Source: Sphingomonas bisphenolicum
Lineage (GTDB): Bacteria > Pseudomonadota > Alphaproteobacteria > Sphingomonadales > Sphingomonadaceae
DNA: 64,000 nt
NCBI RefSeq assembly: GCF_024349785.1
Contig: NZ_AP018817.1
Location: 2,573,501 to 2,637,500, forward strand
Direction: 5' to 3'
The position numbers and the translations under genes are program-made. How positions within the stretch are numbered: the first letter of the stretch is position 1; every line of letters begins with the position of its first letter. This document shows positions 16,615 to 25,198 of the stretch, in pieces. Under the pieces are notes generated by a model that searched no databases, was not told the DNA's origin, and saw only the letters and a list, made by a program, of their open reading frames with translations.

Positions 16615-18066
16615 ATGGGCGCTATCATGTTGCAGGGAACCGGATCGGACGTCGGCAAGTCGGTGCTGGTGGCGGGGCTGTGCCGCGCGCTGGCGCGCCG
16701 GGGCTATCGGGTGCGCCCGTTCAAGCCGCAGAATATGTCCAACAACGCCGCCGTCACCAGCGACGGCGGGGAGATCGGCCGGGCGCAGGCGTTGCAGGCG
16801 ATCGCCTGCGGCGTCGCCCCCCATACCGATATGAACCCGGTGCTGCTCAAGCCGCAGGCCGATCGAACATCGCAACTGATCGTTCATGGTCAGGTGCGCG
16901 GCGCGCTGGGATCGGGCAATTTCCGCAGCGCGCGCGGGCCGTTGCTGGGCGCGGTGCTGGAAAGCTACGAACGGCTGCGCAGCCAGTGCGATATCGTGGT
17001 GGTCGAAGGCGCGGGATCGCCGGCCGAGATCAACCTGCGCGCCGGCGACATCGCCAATATGGGTTTCGCCCGCGCCGCCGACGTGCCGGTCATATTGGTC
17101 GGCGACATCGACCGCGGCGGCGTGATCGCCGCGGTGGTCGGCACCCGCGCGGTCATCGATCCCGACGACGCGGCGATGATCCGCGGCTTCCTCATCAACA
17201 AATTCCGGGGCGACCCGGCGCTGTTCGAGGATGGCTATGCCCAGATCGAAGCGCTGTCGGGCTGGCGCGGATTTGGCGTGGTGCCCTGGCTCGACGCCGT
17301 CGCGCGATTGCCAAGCGAAGATGCGGTGGTGCTGGAACGTCGGACCTTCTCGACCGTCGCGCCGCTGGTCGTCGCCTGCCCAGTGCTGCCGCGCATCTCG
17401 AATTTCGACGATCTCGATCCGCTCAAGCTGGAGCCGACCGTCGACCTGCGCATGATCGGGCCGGGACAGGCGATCCCCGGCGACGCGGCGCTGGTCATCC
17501 TGCCCGGATCGAAGGCGACGGTCGCCGACATGCGCGCCATGGTCGCGCAAGGGTGGGACATCGACATCCGCGCCCATCACCGGCGCGGCGGCGCGGTGCT
17601 GGGCCTGTGCGGCGGCTATCAGATGCTGGGCCGGACCATCGCCGATCCCGAAGGGCTGGAGGGACCGGCGGGATCGGTCGCAGGGCTGGGGCTGCTCGAT
17701 ATCGACACGCGCCTGTCCGGGGCAAAGACGCTGGAGCAAGTGCGCGGCCGCGCGCTAGACGCCGATTTTACCGGCTATGAAATGCATATGGGCGTCACCG
17801 ACGGCCCGGACTGTGCCCGCCCCTTCGCCCTGATCGACGGCGCGCGCCCGGACGGGGCGATCAGCCGCGACGGGCGGGTGATGGGCAGCTATGTCCATGG
17901 CCTGCTCGGCAGCACGGCGCTACGCGATGCGTTGTTGCGGCGGCTGGGCGGCGGGTCGGCGGGGCGGGACTATGACCAGTCGGTCGAGGACGCGCTGGAC
18001 GAGGTGGCTGCGCTGCTGGAAAGCCATGTCGATATCGACGCCATGGTGGCGCTGGCGACCGCCTGA
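16615..18066 (+). CDS. cobQ: Cobyric acid synthase
   Basis: This ATP- and glutamine-dependent enzyme amidates four side chains of adenosylcobyric acid a,c-diamide in B12 synthesis. The 483-residue protein has an N-terminal synthetase domain (IMLQGTGSDVGKSVLVAGLC with the P-loop-like DVGKS, then PFKPQNMSNNAAVT). Its C-terminal class I glutaminase carries LGLCGGYQMLGR, with Cys as nucleophile, and SYVHGLLG. Start 16615 follows AGGAG at 8 nt; an earlier in-frame start at 16570 lacks such a site. No other cob gene is in the window. Confidence 0.96.
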   Translation: MGAIMLQGTGSDVGKSVLVAGLCRALARRGYRVRPFKPQNMSNNAAVTSDGGEIGRAQALQAIACGVAPHTDMNPVLLKPQADRTSQLIVHGQVRGALGSGNFRSARGPLLGAVLESYERLRSQCDIVVVEGAGSPAEINLRAGDIANMGFARAADVPVILVGDIDRGGVIAAVVGTRAVIDPDDAAMIRGFLINKFRGDPALFEDGYAQIEALSGWRGFGVVPWLDAVARLPSEDAVVLERRTFSTVAPLVVACPVLPRISNFDDLDPLKLEPTVDLRMIGPGQAIPGDAALVILPGSKATVADMRAMVAQGWDIDIRAHHRRGGAVLGLCGGYQMLGRTIADPEGLEGPAGSVAGLGLLDIDTRLSGAKTLEQVRGRALDADFTGYEMHMGVTDGPDCARPFALIDGARPDGAISRDGRVMGSYVHGLLGSTALRDALLRRLGGGSAGRDYDQSVEDALDEVAALLESHVDIDAMVALATA

Positions 18067-18073
18067 CGCTAAA

Positions 18074-18105
18074 CAAAAAAGGCGGCCAGACGCCGCCTCT
18101 TTATT
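18074..18105. terminator. Bidirectional intrinsic terminator (cobQ / tRNA-Arg)
   Basis: GGCGGC-cagac-GCCGCC forms a 6-bp stem. A-rich sequence lies on the left (AAAAAA) and TCTTTATT on the right. Read leftward, the stem is followed by TTTTTTGTTT, a good end for the tRNA transcript. Read rightward it can end cobQ. Confidence 0.75.
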
Positions 18106-18116
18106 CGATCGAATGA

Positions 18117-18193
18117 TGGTGCACCCAGAGCGATTCGAACGCCCGACCCTCAGATTCGTAGTCTGATGCTCTATCCAGCTGAGCTATGGGTGC
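18117..18193 (-). tRNA. tRNA-Arg(ACG), second copy of a tandem pair
   Basis: This is a 77-nt cloverleaf. The acceptor stem is GCACCCA/TGGGTGC, the D-stem GCTC/GAGC and the anticodon stem TCAGA/TCTGA with loop CTACGAA, so the anticodon is ACG. The T arm contains TTCGAAT, and CCA is encoded. It is identical to the copy at 18250-18326, 56 bp away, and lies downstream of it on the same strand. The ACG wobble base is normally edited to inosine to read CGN codons. Confidence 0.97.
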
Positions 18194-18249
18194 GCAGGAA
18201 AGACGAACGGACCGCGGCTGTAAGCCCGGACCAAAAGCCCTTCGAAAAA

Positions 18250-18326
18250 TGGTGCACCCAGAGCGATTCGAACGCCCGACCCTCAGATTCGTAGTCTGAT
18301 GCTCTATCCAGCTGAGCTATGGGTGC
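18250..18326 (-). tRNA. tRNA-Arg(ACG), first copy of a tandem pair
   Basis: The 77-nt sequence is identical to that of 18117-18193, with all arms intact and CCA encoded. It is the promoter-proximal member. A TTGCCC/TATCTG promoter lies just upstream and a U-tract terminator lies beyond the second copy, so both are probably cut from one transcript. Confidence 0.97.
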
Positions 18327-18337
18327 GTGGAGACGCG

Positions 18338-18366
18338 CAGATAGAAGCGCTTGGCCGATTGGGCAA
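18338..18366 (-). promoter_or_regulatory. Probable promoter of the tRNA-Arg pair
   Basis: Read leftward, TTGCCC (18366-18361) and TATCTG (18343-18338) are separated by exactly 17 bp. The predicted start is near 18331, about 5 nt before the mature tRNA 5' end. The spacing and the position fit a stable-RNA promoter. Confidence 0.55.
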
Positions 18367-18439
18367 GCCCCTTTTTTGCACTTTTATGGCCTGGCAACTT
18401 TTATCCACCGTCCCTCGTTCAATGCGGCAGGAGGACGCC

Positions 18440-18919
18440 ATGATGAGCTTCAATCTGAACGAGGTTGCGTTGCTGCTGGTGGTGCTGGTCATCGGCTGGC
18501 TGCTGGGTCTGATGATGAGCGGTCGCGGCAAATATCGGCGGCTGTGGCAGGACGAACAAGCGGTGCATCGCAGCGCGATCAAGGAGCGGGACGCCCGCAT
18601 AGAGGCCTCCCATGCCCGGATCGCGGAGCTGGAACGCCAGTCGGCGGGACCGATCGGCGCTGGCACGGCGACGGCGGTCGCGGGCGCAGTCCATGGCCGC
18701 GACGATCTGAGCAGGATCAGCGGCGTAAGCCAGGCCCAGGAACTGTCGCTGAACGAAGCCGGCTATCATCGCTATGGCCAGATCGCCGCGCTCAATGCCG
18801 AGCAGGAAGCGACCTTGGAGGCGCGACTGGGCCTGAAACCGGGCACCATCGCGCATGAAGACTGGCGCAAGCAGGCCAGCGAGCTGGAGAAGGGCCACAA
18901 TCGCGGCCTGTTCGGCTGA
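18440..18919 (+). CDS. Membrane-anchored protein with an H3TH (FEN1-like helix-hairpin-helix) C-terminal domain
   Basis: This is a 159-residue protein. Residues about 6-27 form a membrane helix (NEVALLLVVLVIGWLLGLMM), and a charged coiled-coil stretch (about 35-72) follows. The C-terminus DLSRISGVSQAQELSLNEAG then YHRYGQIAALNAEQ matches the predicted flap-endonuclease-1-like H3TH domain of COG3743. That domain also occurs at the ends of some alphaproteobacterial ribosomal and NADH-dehydrogenase-linked proteins. No nuclease catalytic residues are visible, so DNA or protein binding is likelier. AGGAGG lies 5 nt before ATG 18440; ATG 18443 is nearly as good. Confidence 0.7.
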   Translation: MMSFNLNEVALLLVVLVIGWLLGLMMSGRGKYRRLWQDEQAVHRSAIKERDARIEASHARIAELERQSAGPIGAGTATAVAGAVHGRDDLSRISGVSQAQELSLNEAGYHRYGQIAALNAEQEATLEARLGLKPGTIAHEDWRKQASELEKGHNRGLFG

Positions 18920-18944
18920 GCCTGCCCACAGCATCAGCCCAAAG

Positions 18945-18976
18945 AAAAAGGGCGGGGTTGATGCCCCGCCCTTTTT
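18945..18976. terminator. Strong bidirectional terminator (H3TH gene / ppdK)
   Basis: A perfect 13-bp stem, AAAAAGGGCGGGG / CCCCGCCCTTTTT, has a 6-nt loop (ttgatg). It lies between two convergent genes, with a T run on either strand, so it ends both. Confidence 0.93.
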
Positions 18977-18980
18977 GCCG

Positions 18981-21656
18981 TCACTTCCGGGCGAGTGCCG
19001 CCTGCGCTGCGGCCAGTCGGGCGATCGGCACGCGATAGGGCGACGCCGACACATAGTCGAGGCCCGTCGCTTCGCAGAAGGCGATCGAGGCGGGATCGCC
19101 GCCATGTTCGCCGCAAATGCCGAGCTTGATGTCCGGACGGGTCTTGCGACCGCGCTCCGCCGCCAGTTCGATCAGTTCGCCCACGCCTTCGACGTCGATG
19201 CTGACGAAGGGATCGCGGGCAAAGATGCCCTTGTCCACATATTGCGTCAGGAACCGGCCGGCGTCATCGCGGCTGATGCCGATCGTCGTCTGCGTCAGGT
19301 CGTTGGTGCCGAAGGAGAAGAATTCGCCGACTTCGGCGATCTCGCCCGCCTTGAGCGCGGCGCGCGGCAGTTCGATCATGGTGCCGACCAGATAGTCGAC
19401 GCGCTCGCCCTGCTCTTCGAACACTTCGGCTGCGACGCGATCGACGATCGCCTTCATCAGCTCCAGCTCCTTGGCGGTCGCGACCAGCGGGATCATCACT
19501 TCGGGGATCGGCGCTTCGCCGCCCCGTGCCTTGACGATCAGCGCCGCTTCGAAGATCGCGCGCGCCTGCATCTCGTAGATTTCGGGATAGGTCACGCCCA
19601 GGCGGCAACCGCGATGGCCGAGCATCGGGTTGAATTCATGCAGTTCCGCCGCGCGGCGCTTGAGCGTGTCGACGCTGACGCCCGCACCCTTGGCCACTTC
19701 CTCGAACTCCGCTTCGCCATGGGGCAGGAATTCGTGCAGCGGCGGATCGAGCAGGCGGATGGTGACGGGCAGGCCCGCCATCACCATGAATATCTGCGCG
19801 AAATCGTCGCGCTGTTCCGGCAGCAGCTTGTCGAGCGCGACGCGGCGGCCCTTCTCGCTGTCGGCCAGGATCATTTCGCGGACCGCGGTGATGCGCGCCG
19901 CGTCGAAGAACATATGCTCGGTGCGGCACAGCCCCACGCCCTCAGCGCCGAATTCGCGCGCGACCTTGCAGTCCTGCGGTGTTTCCGCGTTGGCGCGGAC
20001 CTTGAGGCGACGGACCTTGTCCGCCCACACCATCAGCGTACCGAAATCGCCAGCCAGTTCGGGCTGCACGGTCGGCACTTCGCCCGCCATCACTTCGCCG
20101 GTCGACCCGTCAATGGTCAGGATGTCGCCTTCCTTCAGCTCGCGGCCGCCGACGCGCAGGATCTTGGTCTTGCCGTCGATCGAAATGCCGCCCGCACCGG
20201 ACACGCAGGGACGACCCATGCCGCGCGCCACCACGGCCGCGTGCGACGTCATGCCGCCACGCGCAGTCAGGATGCCCTTGGCCGCATGCATACCGTGAAT
20301 ATCTTCCGGGCTGGTTTCGACGCGCACCAGGATGACGGCGTCGCCCAGTTCGGCGCGGCGCTCGGCGGTGTCGGCGTCGAACACGATCAGGCCGCTGGCC
20401 GCACCCGGCGACGCGGGCAGGCCCTTGGTCAGCACATCGCGCGGTGCCTTGGGATCGAGCGTGGGATGGAGGAGCTGATCGAGCGCGGCGGGATCGACGC
20501 GGGCAACCGCCTCTTCTTCGGTGATCAGCCCTTCATGCGCCATATCCACGGCCATTTTCAGCGCGGCCTTGGCGGTGCGCTTGCCCGACCGGGTCTGCAG
20601 CATCCACAGCTTGCCCTGCTGCACCGTAAATTCGATGTCCTGCATGTCGCGATAATGGGTTTCGAGGATCTGGAAGACGTTCGCCAGTTCGGCATAGGTC
20701 TCCGGCATCGCCTCTTCCATCGACAGCGGCTTGGCCCCGGCCCGCTCGCGCGCGGCCAGCGTCAGATATTGCGGGGTACGGATGCCCGCGACCACGTCCT
20801 CGCCCTGCGCGTTGATCAGATATTCGCCATAATAGGCGTTCTCGCCGGTCGACGGATCGCGGGTGAACGCCACGCCCGTCGCCGAGGTTTCGCCCATATT
20901 GCCGAACACCATCGCCTGCACGTTGACGGCGGTGCCCCATTCGCCGGGAATGTTGTTGAGGCGGCGATAGACCTTCGCGCGCTCCGACTGCCAGGAACCG
21001 AACACGGCCGAAATCGCGCCCCACAACTGGTCATGCACATCCTGCGGGAAGGGCTTGTTCCACAGCTTTTGCACCAGCGCCTTATATTCGGCGACCAGCG
21101 CCTTCCAGTCGGCGGCCGTCATCTCGGTGTCCAGGCTGTAGCCCTGGTCTTCCTTGGCGATCTCCAGCGCTTCCTCGAACGCGCCATGGTCCAGTTCCAG
21201 CACGACGTCCGAATACATCTGGATGAAGCGGCGATAGCTGTCCCAGGCGAAGCGCTCGTCGCCGCTGGTCGTCGCCAGGCCGATGACGGTTTCGTCATTG
21301 AGGCCCAGGTTAAGGACCGTATCCATCATGCCCGGCATCGACGCGCGCGCGCCCGAACGGACCGACACCAGCAGCGGATCGGCCGCATTGCCGAAACGCT
21401 TGCCTGTGATCCCCTCGATATGGGCGATGCCGCCAGCGACTTCCGGCGTCAGGCTTTCGGGATATTTGCCGCCATCGACATAATAGCGGGTGCACATTTC
21501 CGTGGTGATGGTGAAGCCCGGCGGCACCGGCAGGCCGATCGCGGCCATGCCGTCCAGATTGGCGCCCTTGCCGCCCAGCAGGTTGCGGTCGCCCTGCCCG
21601 CCATCATCGACACCGCCGCCGAAACGATAGACATAGCGCGTCGCGGTGCTGTTCAT
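18981..21656 (-). CDS. ppdK: Pyruvate, phosphate dikinase
   Basis: This enzyme interconverts pyruvate + ATP + Pi and PEP + AMP + PPi, allowing gluconeogenesis or PPi-dependent glycolysis. The 891-residue protein has an N-terminal ATP-grasp domain (YRFGGGVDDGGQGDRNLLGG), the swivelling His domain with GGMTSHAAVVARGMGRPCV (phosphorylated His) and the C-terminal TIM barrel (GFNPMLGHRGCRLGVTYPEI-like segment with HRGCRLG; SFGTNDLTQTTIG). I start at MNSTATRYVYRF (21656), preceded by GGAAGAGG; ATG 21680 is possible. It is a single gene with a strong terminator after it. Confidence 0.95.
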   Translation of the reverse strand: MNSTATRYVYRFGGGVDDGGQGDRNLLGGKGANLDGMAAIGLPVPPGFTITTEMCTRYYVDGGKYPESLTPEVAGGIAHIEGITGKRFGNAADPLLVSVRSGARASMPGMMDTVLNLGLNDETVIGLATTSGDERFAWDSYRRFIQMYSDVVLELDHGAFEEALEIAKEDQGYSLDTEMTAADWKALVAEYKALVQKLWNKPFPQDVHDQLWGAISAVFGSWQSERAKVYRRLNNIPGEWGTAVNVQAMVFGNMGETSATGVAFTRDPSTGENAYYGEYLINAQGEDVVAGIRTPQYLTLAARERAGAKPLSMEEAMPETYAELANVFQILETHYRDMQDIEFTVQQGKLWMLQTRSGKRTAKAALKMAVDMAHEGLITEEEAVARVDPAALDQLLHPTLDPKAPRDVLTKGLPASPGAASGLIVFDADTAERRAELGDAVILVRVETSPEDIHGMHAAKGILTARGGMTSHAAVVARGMGRPCVSGAGGISIDGKTKILRVGGRELKEGDILTIDGSTGEVMAGEVPTVQPELAGDFGTLMVWADKVRRLKVRANAETPQDCKVAREFGAEGVGLCRTEHMFFDAARITAVREMILADSEKGRRVALDKLLPEQRDDFAQIFMVMAGLPVTIRLLDPPLHEFLPHGEAEFEEVAKGAGVSVDTLKRRAAELHEFNPMLGHRGCRLGVTYPEIYEMQARAIFEAALIVKARGGEAPIPEVMIPLVATAKELELMKAIVDRVAAEVFEEQGERVDYLVGTMIELPRAALKAGEIAEVGEFFSFGTNDLTQTTIGISRDDAGRFLTQYVDKGIFARDPFVSIDVEGVGELIELAAERGRKTRPDIKLGICGEHGGDPASIAFCEATGLDYVSASPYRVPIARLAAAQAALARK

Positions 21657-21826
21657 GATGGCCTCTTCCGTCGTAACCATGTGATCCGGCTCTCCCTGCA
21701 CTGATTGCCGTGAATATTGTGCGCTGCAGCAGCCTTTACAAAAGCCAGGTGCAAATTGCACCCGCCTTTATCAGGATTTTGTCGTCATTCCGTCATTTTT
21801 ATGGACGGATATGTCCGACTTATCCG

Positions 21827-24232
21827 TCATCCCGCAATTTTCGAAAAGTCCGCGACGCCATGCACCGCCAAACGCACCCGGTCGAGCAGCGCGAGACGCG
21901 CCGCACGTTTTGCGGGATCGGCGTCGTTGACCGTGACGGTGTCGAAAAAGGCGTCGATCGGCGCGCGCAACGTGGCGAGCGCGGTCATGGCGTCTTCGAA
22001 CCGTTCGTCGGCGACGGCCTGCATCGCGCGCGGTTCGGCAGCGTCGAGCGCGGCGAGCAGCCCAGCTTCGGCAGGTTCCAACTGATATTCTCCCCTCCCT
22101 TCCAGGGAGGGGTCGGGGGTGGGTGGCGAGCGGAGCGAGCCCTCATCCTGCGAGATGTCGGAGCCGCCTTCGGCGGCACCCACCCCCGGCCCCTCCCTGA
22201 AAGGGAGGGGAGCAGAAAGGACAGCCCCCTCCTTCTTGAGAATATTGGCCGCCCGCTTGTACCCGGCGAGCAGGTTGGCCCCGTCATCGGTCGCGACGAA
22301 GGACTGCAAAGCATGGACGCGCGCCAGCAGGCGAACTAGATCATCCTCGCCGCCAAGCGCGAACACCGCGTCGATCAGGTCGTGGCGGACCCCGGCTTCC
22401 TTCTGCTGCACTTTGAGGCGATCGGCGAAGAAGTCGAGGACTTCAATCGAGGCCATTTCTGAGGCCAAGACATATTTGCGCGCATCATCGTTCGTGACGC
22501 TGGTTGCACCGTCAATCAAGCGGTCGAATATCTCTGACCATCCAAAATCAGTCTTTAACGCACCGATGGCGTCCAAAACTGGCAACACTTTGGCAAGTGG
22601 CGGAGTCTGCCTTTGAAACGCGACATTCGCAGCGGCTAATTTGACAACCAGCAGCATCGGTATCGAGACATTTGCTTGTGCGGTCTGGGTAAGAATAGCA
22701 ATTGCGGCGCGGCGCAAAGCGAACGGGTCTTTCGATCCGGTAGGCTTTTCACCGATCAAGAAAAAGCCAGCTACGGTATCCAGCTTATCCGCCAGACTCA
22801 CCGCCACCGTCACCGGCGCGGTGGGCACATCGTCGCCCTGCCCGACCGGCTTGTAATGGTCGCGGATCGCGTCGGCCACCGCATCGGGCAGGCCTTCGGC
22901 GCGGGCGTAATAGCCGCCCATGACGCCCTGCAATTCGGGGAACTCGCCGACCATCTCGGTGACCAGGTCGGCCTTGGCAAGGCGCGCGGCCTGTTCGGCG
23001 AGGTCGGCCAAAGCCTCCTTCGTCATGCCAGCGCAGGCTGGCATCTCACTGCCTTGTACGCCTTCGGAAGAAAGGGAGGCCCCAGCCTCCGCTGGGGTGA
23101 CGCTTGCGGGGGTAACGATCCCCTCCTCCACCAGCCACCGCGCCAGCTTCGCGACCCGCTCCACCTTGTCGGCAACGGTGCCCAGCTTCTCGTGGAAAGT
23201 GATGCGCGCCAGCTTCTGCGCATGGTCCGCCAGCGCCGTCTTGCGATCCTGCTCCCAGAAGAAGCGGGCATCGCTCAACCGCGCGGCCAGCACCTTGCGG
23301 TTGCCCGCGACGATCGCCGCGCCGCCGTCCTTCGCCTCGATATTGGCGGTGCAGATAAAGGCGGGGGCCAGCTTGCCCGCGCTATCGCGCAGCACGAAAT
23401 ATTTCTGGTTGATGCGCAGCGTAAGCTGGATGACTTCGGGCGGCACTTCCAGGAAAGCCGGGTCGAAATCGCCCAGCAGCGGCACCGGCCATTCGGTCAG
23501 GCCCGCATTCTCCGCGACCAGCCCCTTATCCTCGATCACGCTGTACCCATGGGCGGCAGCGGCTTCGTCGGCCTTCGCCGCGATGATCGCCTGCCGCTCC
23601 TGATGGCTCACGATCACATGGCAGGCGCGCAGCTTCTCGACATAGTCGTCCGCGCCGCCGATCGTGATCGCGCCGGGATGGTGAAAGCGATGGCCCAGCG
23701 TCGCATAGCCGGACCGCACATCCTCGACCACGATATCGACCAGTTGCTCGCCCAAAATGGCGACGATCCCCTGCAATGGGCGGACCCAGCGCAGGCTTTC
23801 GGTCGTCTGGCTTGCCACGCCCCAGCGCATCGCCTTGGGCCAGGGAAAGGCGCGGATGACGGCGGGCACGGCCTGCGTCAACACATCCATGGTGGCGCGG
23901 CCGGGCTTGTTCACGACGGCGAACCAGACGCCGTCCCGGTCTTCCAACTGGTCCTGGGTCAGGCCGGTCTTGCGCAGAAAGCCTTCGAGCGCCTGGGGCG
24001 GCGCGGATGTGCGCGGACCTTTATGCTCTTCGCTCACCGCCGCGGTTTCCACGGGCAGGTCGCGCGCGATCAGCGCCAGGCGACGCGGCGTCACGAAACT
24101 GTCGATCGCAGCGGGCTTGAGGCCGGCCCTGGCCAGTTCTTCGGTGAACAGGCGCGCCAGATCCTCCGACGCCTTGACCTGCATACGCGCGGGAATTTCC
24201 TCGCAGCGCAATTCGAGGAGGAAATCAGTCAT
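21827..24232 (-). CDS. glyS: Glycyl-tRNA synthetase beta subunit
   Basis: This is the beta subunit of the heterotetrameric (alpha2beta2) glycyl-tRNA synthetase, which binds tRNA-Gly and works with GlyQ. The N-terminus FLLELRCEEIPARMQVKASE and the internal LTEWPVPLLGDFDPAFLEVP and RINQKYFVLRD are family hallmarks. The 801-residue length is above the usual ~690-700. The excess is partly explained by two in-frame repeat insertions, at residues about 376-404 and 674-714. The stretch 22441-22800 has clearly lower GC than its flanks. The start ATG shares one base with the glyQ stop (TGATG). The frame is unbroken, so it should be functional. Confidence 0.96.
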   Translation of the reverse strand: MTDFLLELRCEEIPARMQVKASEDLARLFTEELARAGLKPAAIDSFVTPRRLALIARDLPVETAAVSEEHKGPRTSAPPQALEGFLRKTGLTQDQLEDRDGVWFAVVNKPGRATMDVLTQAVPAVIRAFPWPKAMRWGVASQTTESLRWVRPLQGIVAILGEQLVDIVVEDVRSGYATLGHRFHHPGAITIGGADDYVEKLRACHVIVSHQERQAIIAAKADEAAAAHGYSVIEDKGLVAENAGLTEWPVPLLGDFDPAFLEVPPEVIQLTLRINQKYFVLRDSAGKLAPAFICTANIEAKDGGAAIVAGNRKVLAARLSDARFFWEQDRKTALADHAQKLARITFHEKLGTVADKVERVAKLARWLVEEGIVTPASVTPAEAGASLSSEGVQGSEMPACAGMTKEALADLAEQAARLAKADLVTEMVGEFPELQGVMGGYYARAEGLPDAVADAIRDHYKPVGQGDDVPTAPVTVAVSLADKLDTVAGFFLIGEKPTGSKDPFALRRAAIAILTQTAQANVSIPMLLVVKLAAANVAFQRQTPPLAKVLPVLDAIGALKTDFGWSEIFDRLIDGATSVTNDDARKYVLASEMASIEVLDFFADRLKVQQKEAGVRHDLIDAVFALGGEDDLVRLLARVHALQSFVATDDGANLLAGYKRAANILKKEGAVLSAPLPFREGPGVGAAEGGSDISQDEGSLRSPPTPDPSLEGRGEYQLEPAEAGLLAALDAAEPRAMQAVADERFEDAMTALATLRAPIDAFFDTVTVNDADPAKRAARLALLDRVRLAVHGVADFSKIAG
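22090..22212. repeat. Palindromic repeat (36-bp arms) inserted in frame inside glyS
   Basis: The arms 22090-22125 and 22177-22212 are reverse complements over 36 bp with two mismatches; both contain CCCTCCCT and CACCCACCCCCG blocks. The 123-bp element is a multiple of three and encodes APLPFREGPGVG and PPTPDPSLEGRGE, peptide signatures typical of such repeats in many bacterial ORFs. It splits the C-terminal anticodon-binding region of glyS without stopping it. Confidence 0.85.
23021..23107. repeat. Second palindromic repeat inserted in frame inside glyS
   Basis: Two small hairpins bracket the element: ATGCCAGC-gcag-GCTGGCAT near 23024-23043 and CCCCAGC-ctcc-GCTGGGG near 23080-23097. It encodes SVTPAEAGASL and EMPACAGMT on the glyS strand, the well-known peptide signature of this repeat class. 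It adds about 28 codons without a frameshift. Confidence 0.78.
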
Positions 24233-25131
24233 CACGCGGTCCACCCCGGAAATTTGGCGCTCCAGGCGTCGGCATTGCTGGCGATCCACGCCTCGCAACT
24301 GCCCTTCGCCATGTCGCGCACCTGACCCATATAGCTGGCGCGTTCCTGCACGGAAATCACGCCGCGCGCCTGGAGCAGGTTGAACACATGGCTCGCCTTG
24401 ATCGCCTGGTCATAGGCGGCGAGCGGCACGTTCGCTTCGATGCAACGACCATATTCGGCCTGGCAATCCTTGAACCAGCGAAACAGCTTGTCCGTGTCCG
24501 CAACCTCGAAATTCCATTTCGACATCTGCTGTTCGTTGGCCAGAAACACGTCGCCATAGGTGACGCCGGCGTCGTTGAATTTCAGGTCGTACACGCTGTC
24601 GACGCCCTGAATATACATGGCCAGCCGCTCCAACCCGTAGGTCAGCTCACCCGCGACCGGCTTGCAGTCATATCCGCCCATTTGCTGGAAATAGGTGAAC
24701 TGGGTGACTTCCATCCCGTCGCACCACACTTCCCAGCCCAGACCCCAGGCGCCCAGGGTAGGGCTTTCCCAGTCGTCCTCGACGAAGCGGATGTCATGGA
24801 CCAGCGGATCGATGCCGATTTCCACCAGCGACCCAAGATAGAGTTCCTGCAAATTCGCCGGGCTGGGCTTCATGATCACCTGATATTGGTAATAATGCTG
24901 CAACCGGTTGGGATTTTCGCCATAGCGCCCGTCGGTCGGGCGACGGCTGGGCTGAACATAGGCGGCGTTCCAGGGCTGCGGCCCCAGCGCCCGCAGCGTG
25001 GTCGCGGGATGGAATGTGCCCGCCCCCACTTCCATGTCATAGGGTTGGAGGATGACGCAGCCCTGTTTCCCCCAATAGGCATGGAGGGTCAGGATCAGGT
25101 CCTGGAAGGAAAGCGCTTTGCCTTCGGCCAC
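24232..25131 (-). CDS. glyQ: Glycyl-tRNA synthetase alpha subunit
   Basis: This is the catalytic alpha subunit that forms glycyl-adenylate. The 299-residue protein has the family N-terminus [24 protein letters not shown], class II motif 2 ([25 protein letters not shown]) and [21 protein letters not shown]. It is the first gene of glyQ-glyS, with a 1-nt overlap. The upstream 160 bp hold a small tandem repeat (25199-25226) and no clear promoter boxes that I can defend. Confidence 0.97.
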   Translation of the reverse strand: MAEGKALSFQDLILTLHAYWGKQGCVILQPYDMEVGAGTFHPATTLRALGPQPWNAAYVQPSRRPTDGRYGENPNRLQHYYQYQVIMKPSPANLQELYLGSLVEIGIDPLVHDIRFVEDDWESPTLGAWGLGWEVWCDGMEVTQFTYFQQMGGYDCKPVAGELTYGLERLAMYIQGVDSVYDLKFNDAGVTYGDVFLANEQQMSKWNFEVADTDKLFRWFKDCQAEYGRCIEANVPLAAYDQAIKASHVFNLLQARGVISVQERASYMGQVRDMAKGSCEAWIASNADAWSAKFPGWTA

Positions 25132-25198
25132 GAAACGTCCTTATCGAAATCGCTGAATTACGTGGCCGCGCCTTGGCCCATGGGGCCGATAGGGTCAA

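Noticed and set aside
18299..18439. N-terminal extension of the H3TH protein into the tRNA-Arg gene
   Set aside because: The frame runs through the tRNA and its promoter. AGGAGG right before ATG 18440 marks the real start.
18855..21704. 949-codon rightward open frame opposite ppdK
   Set aside because: Antisense of a complete ppdK gene. The composition (His, Arg, Asp, Gln-rich) is that of a shadow frame.
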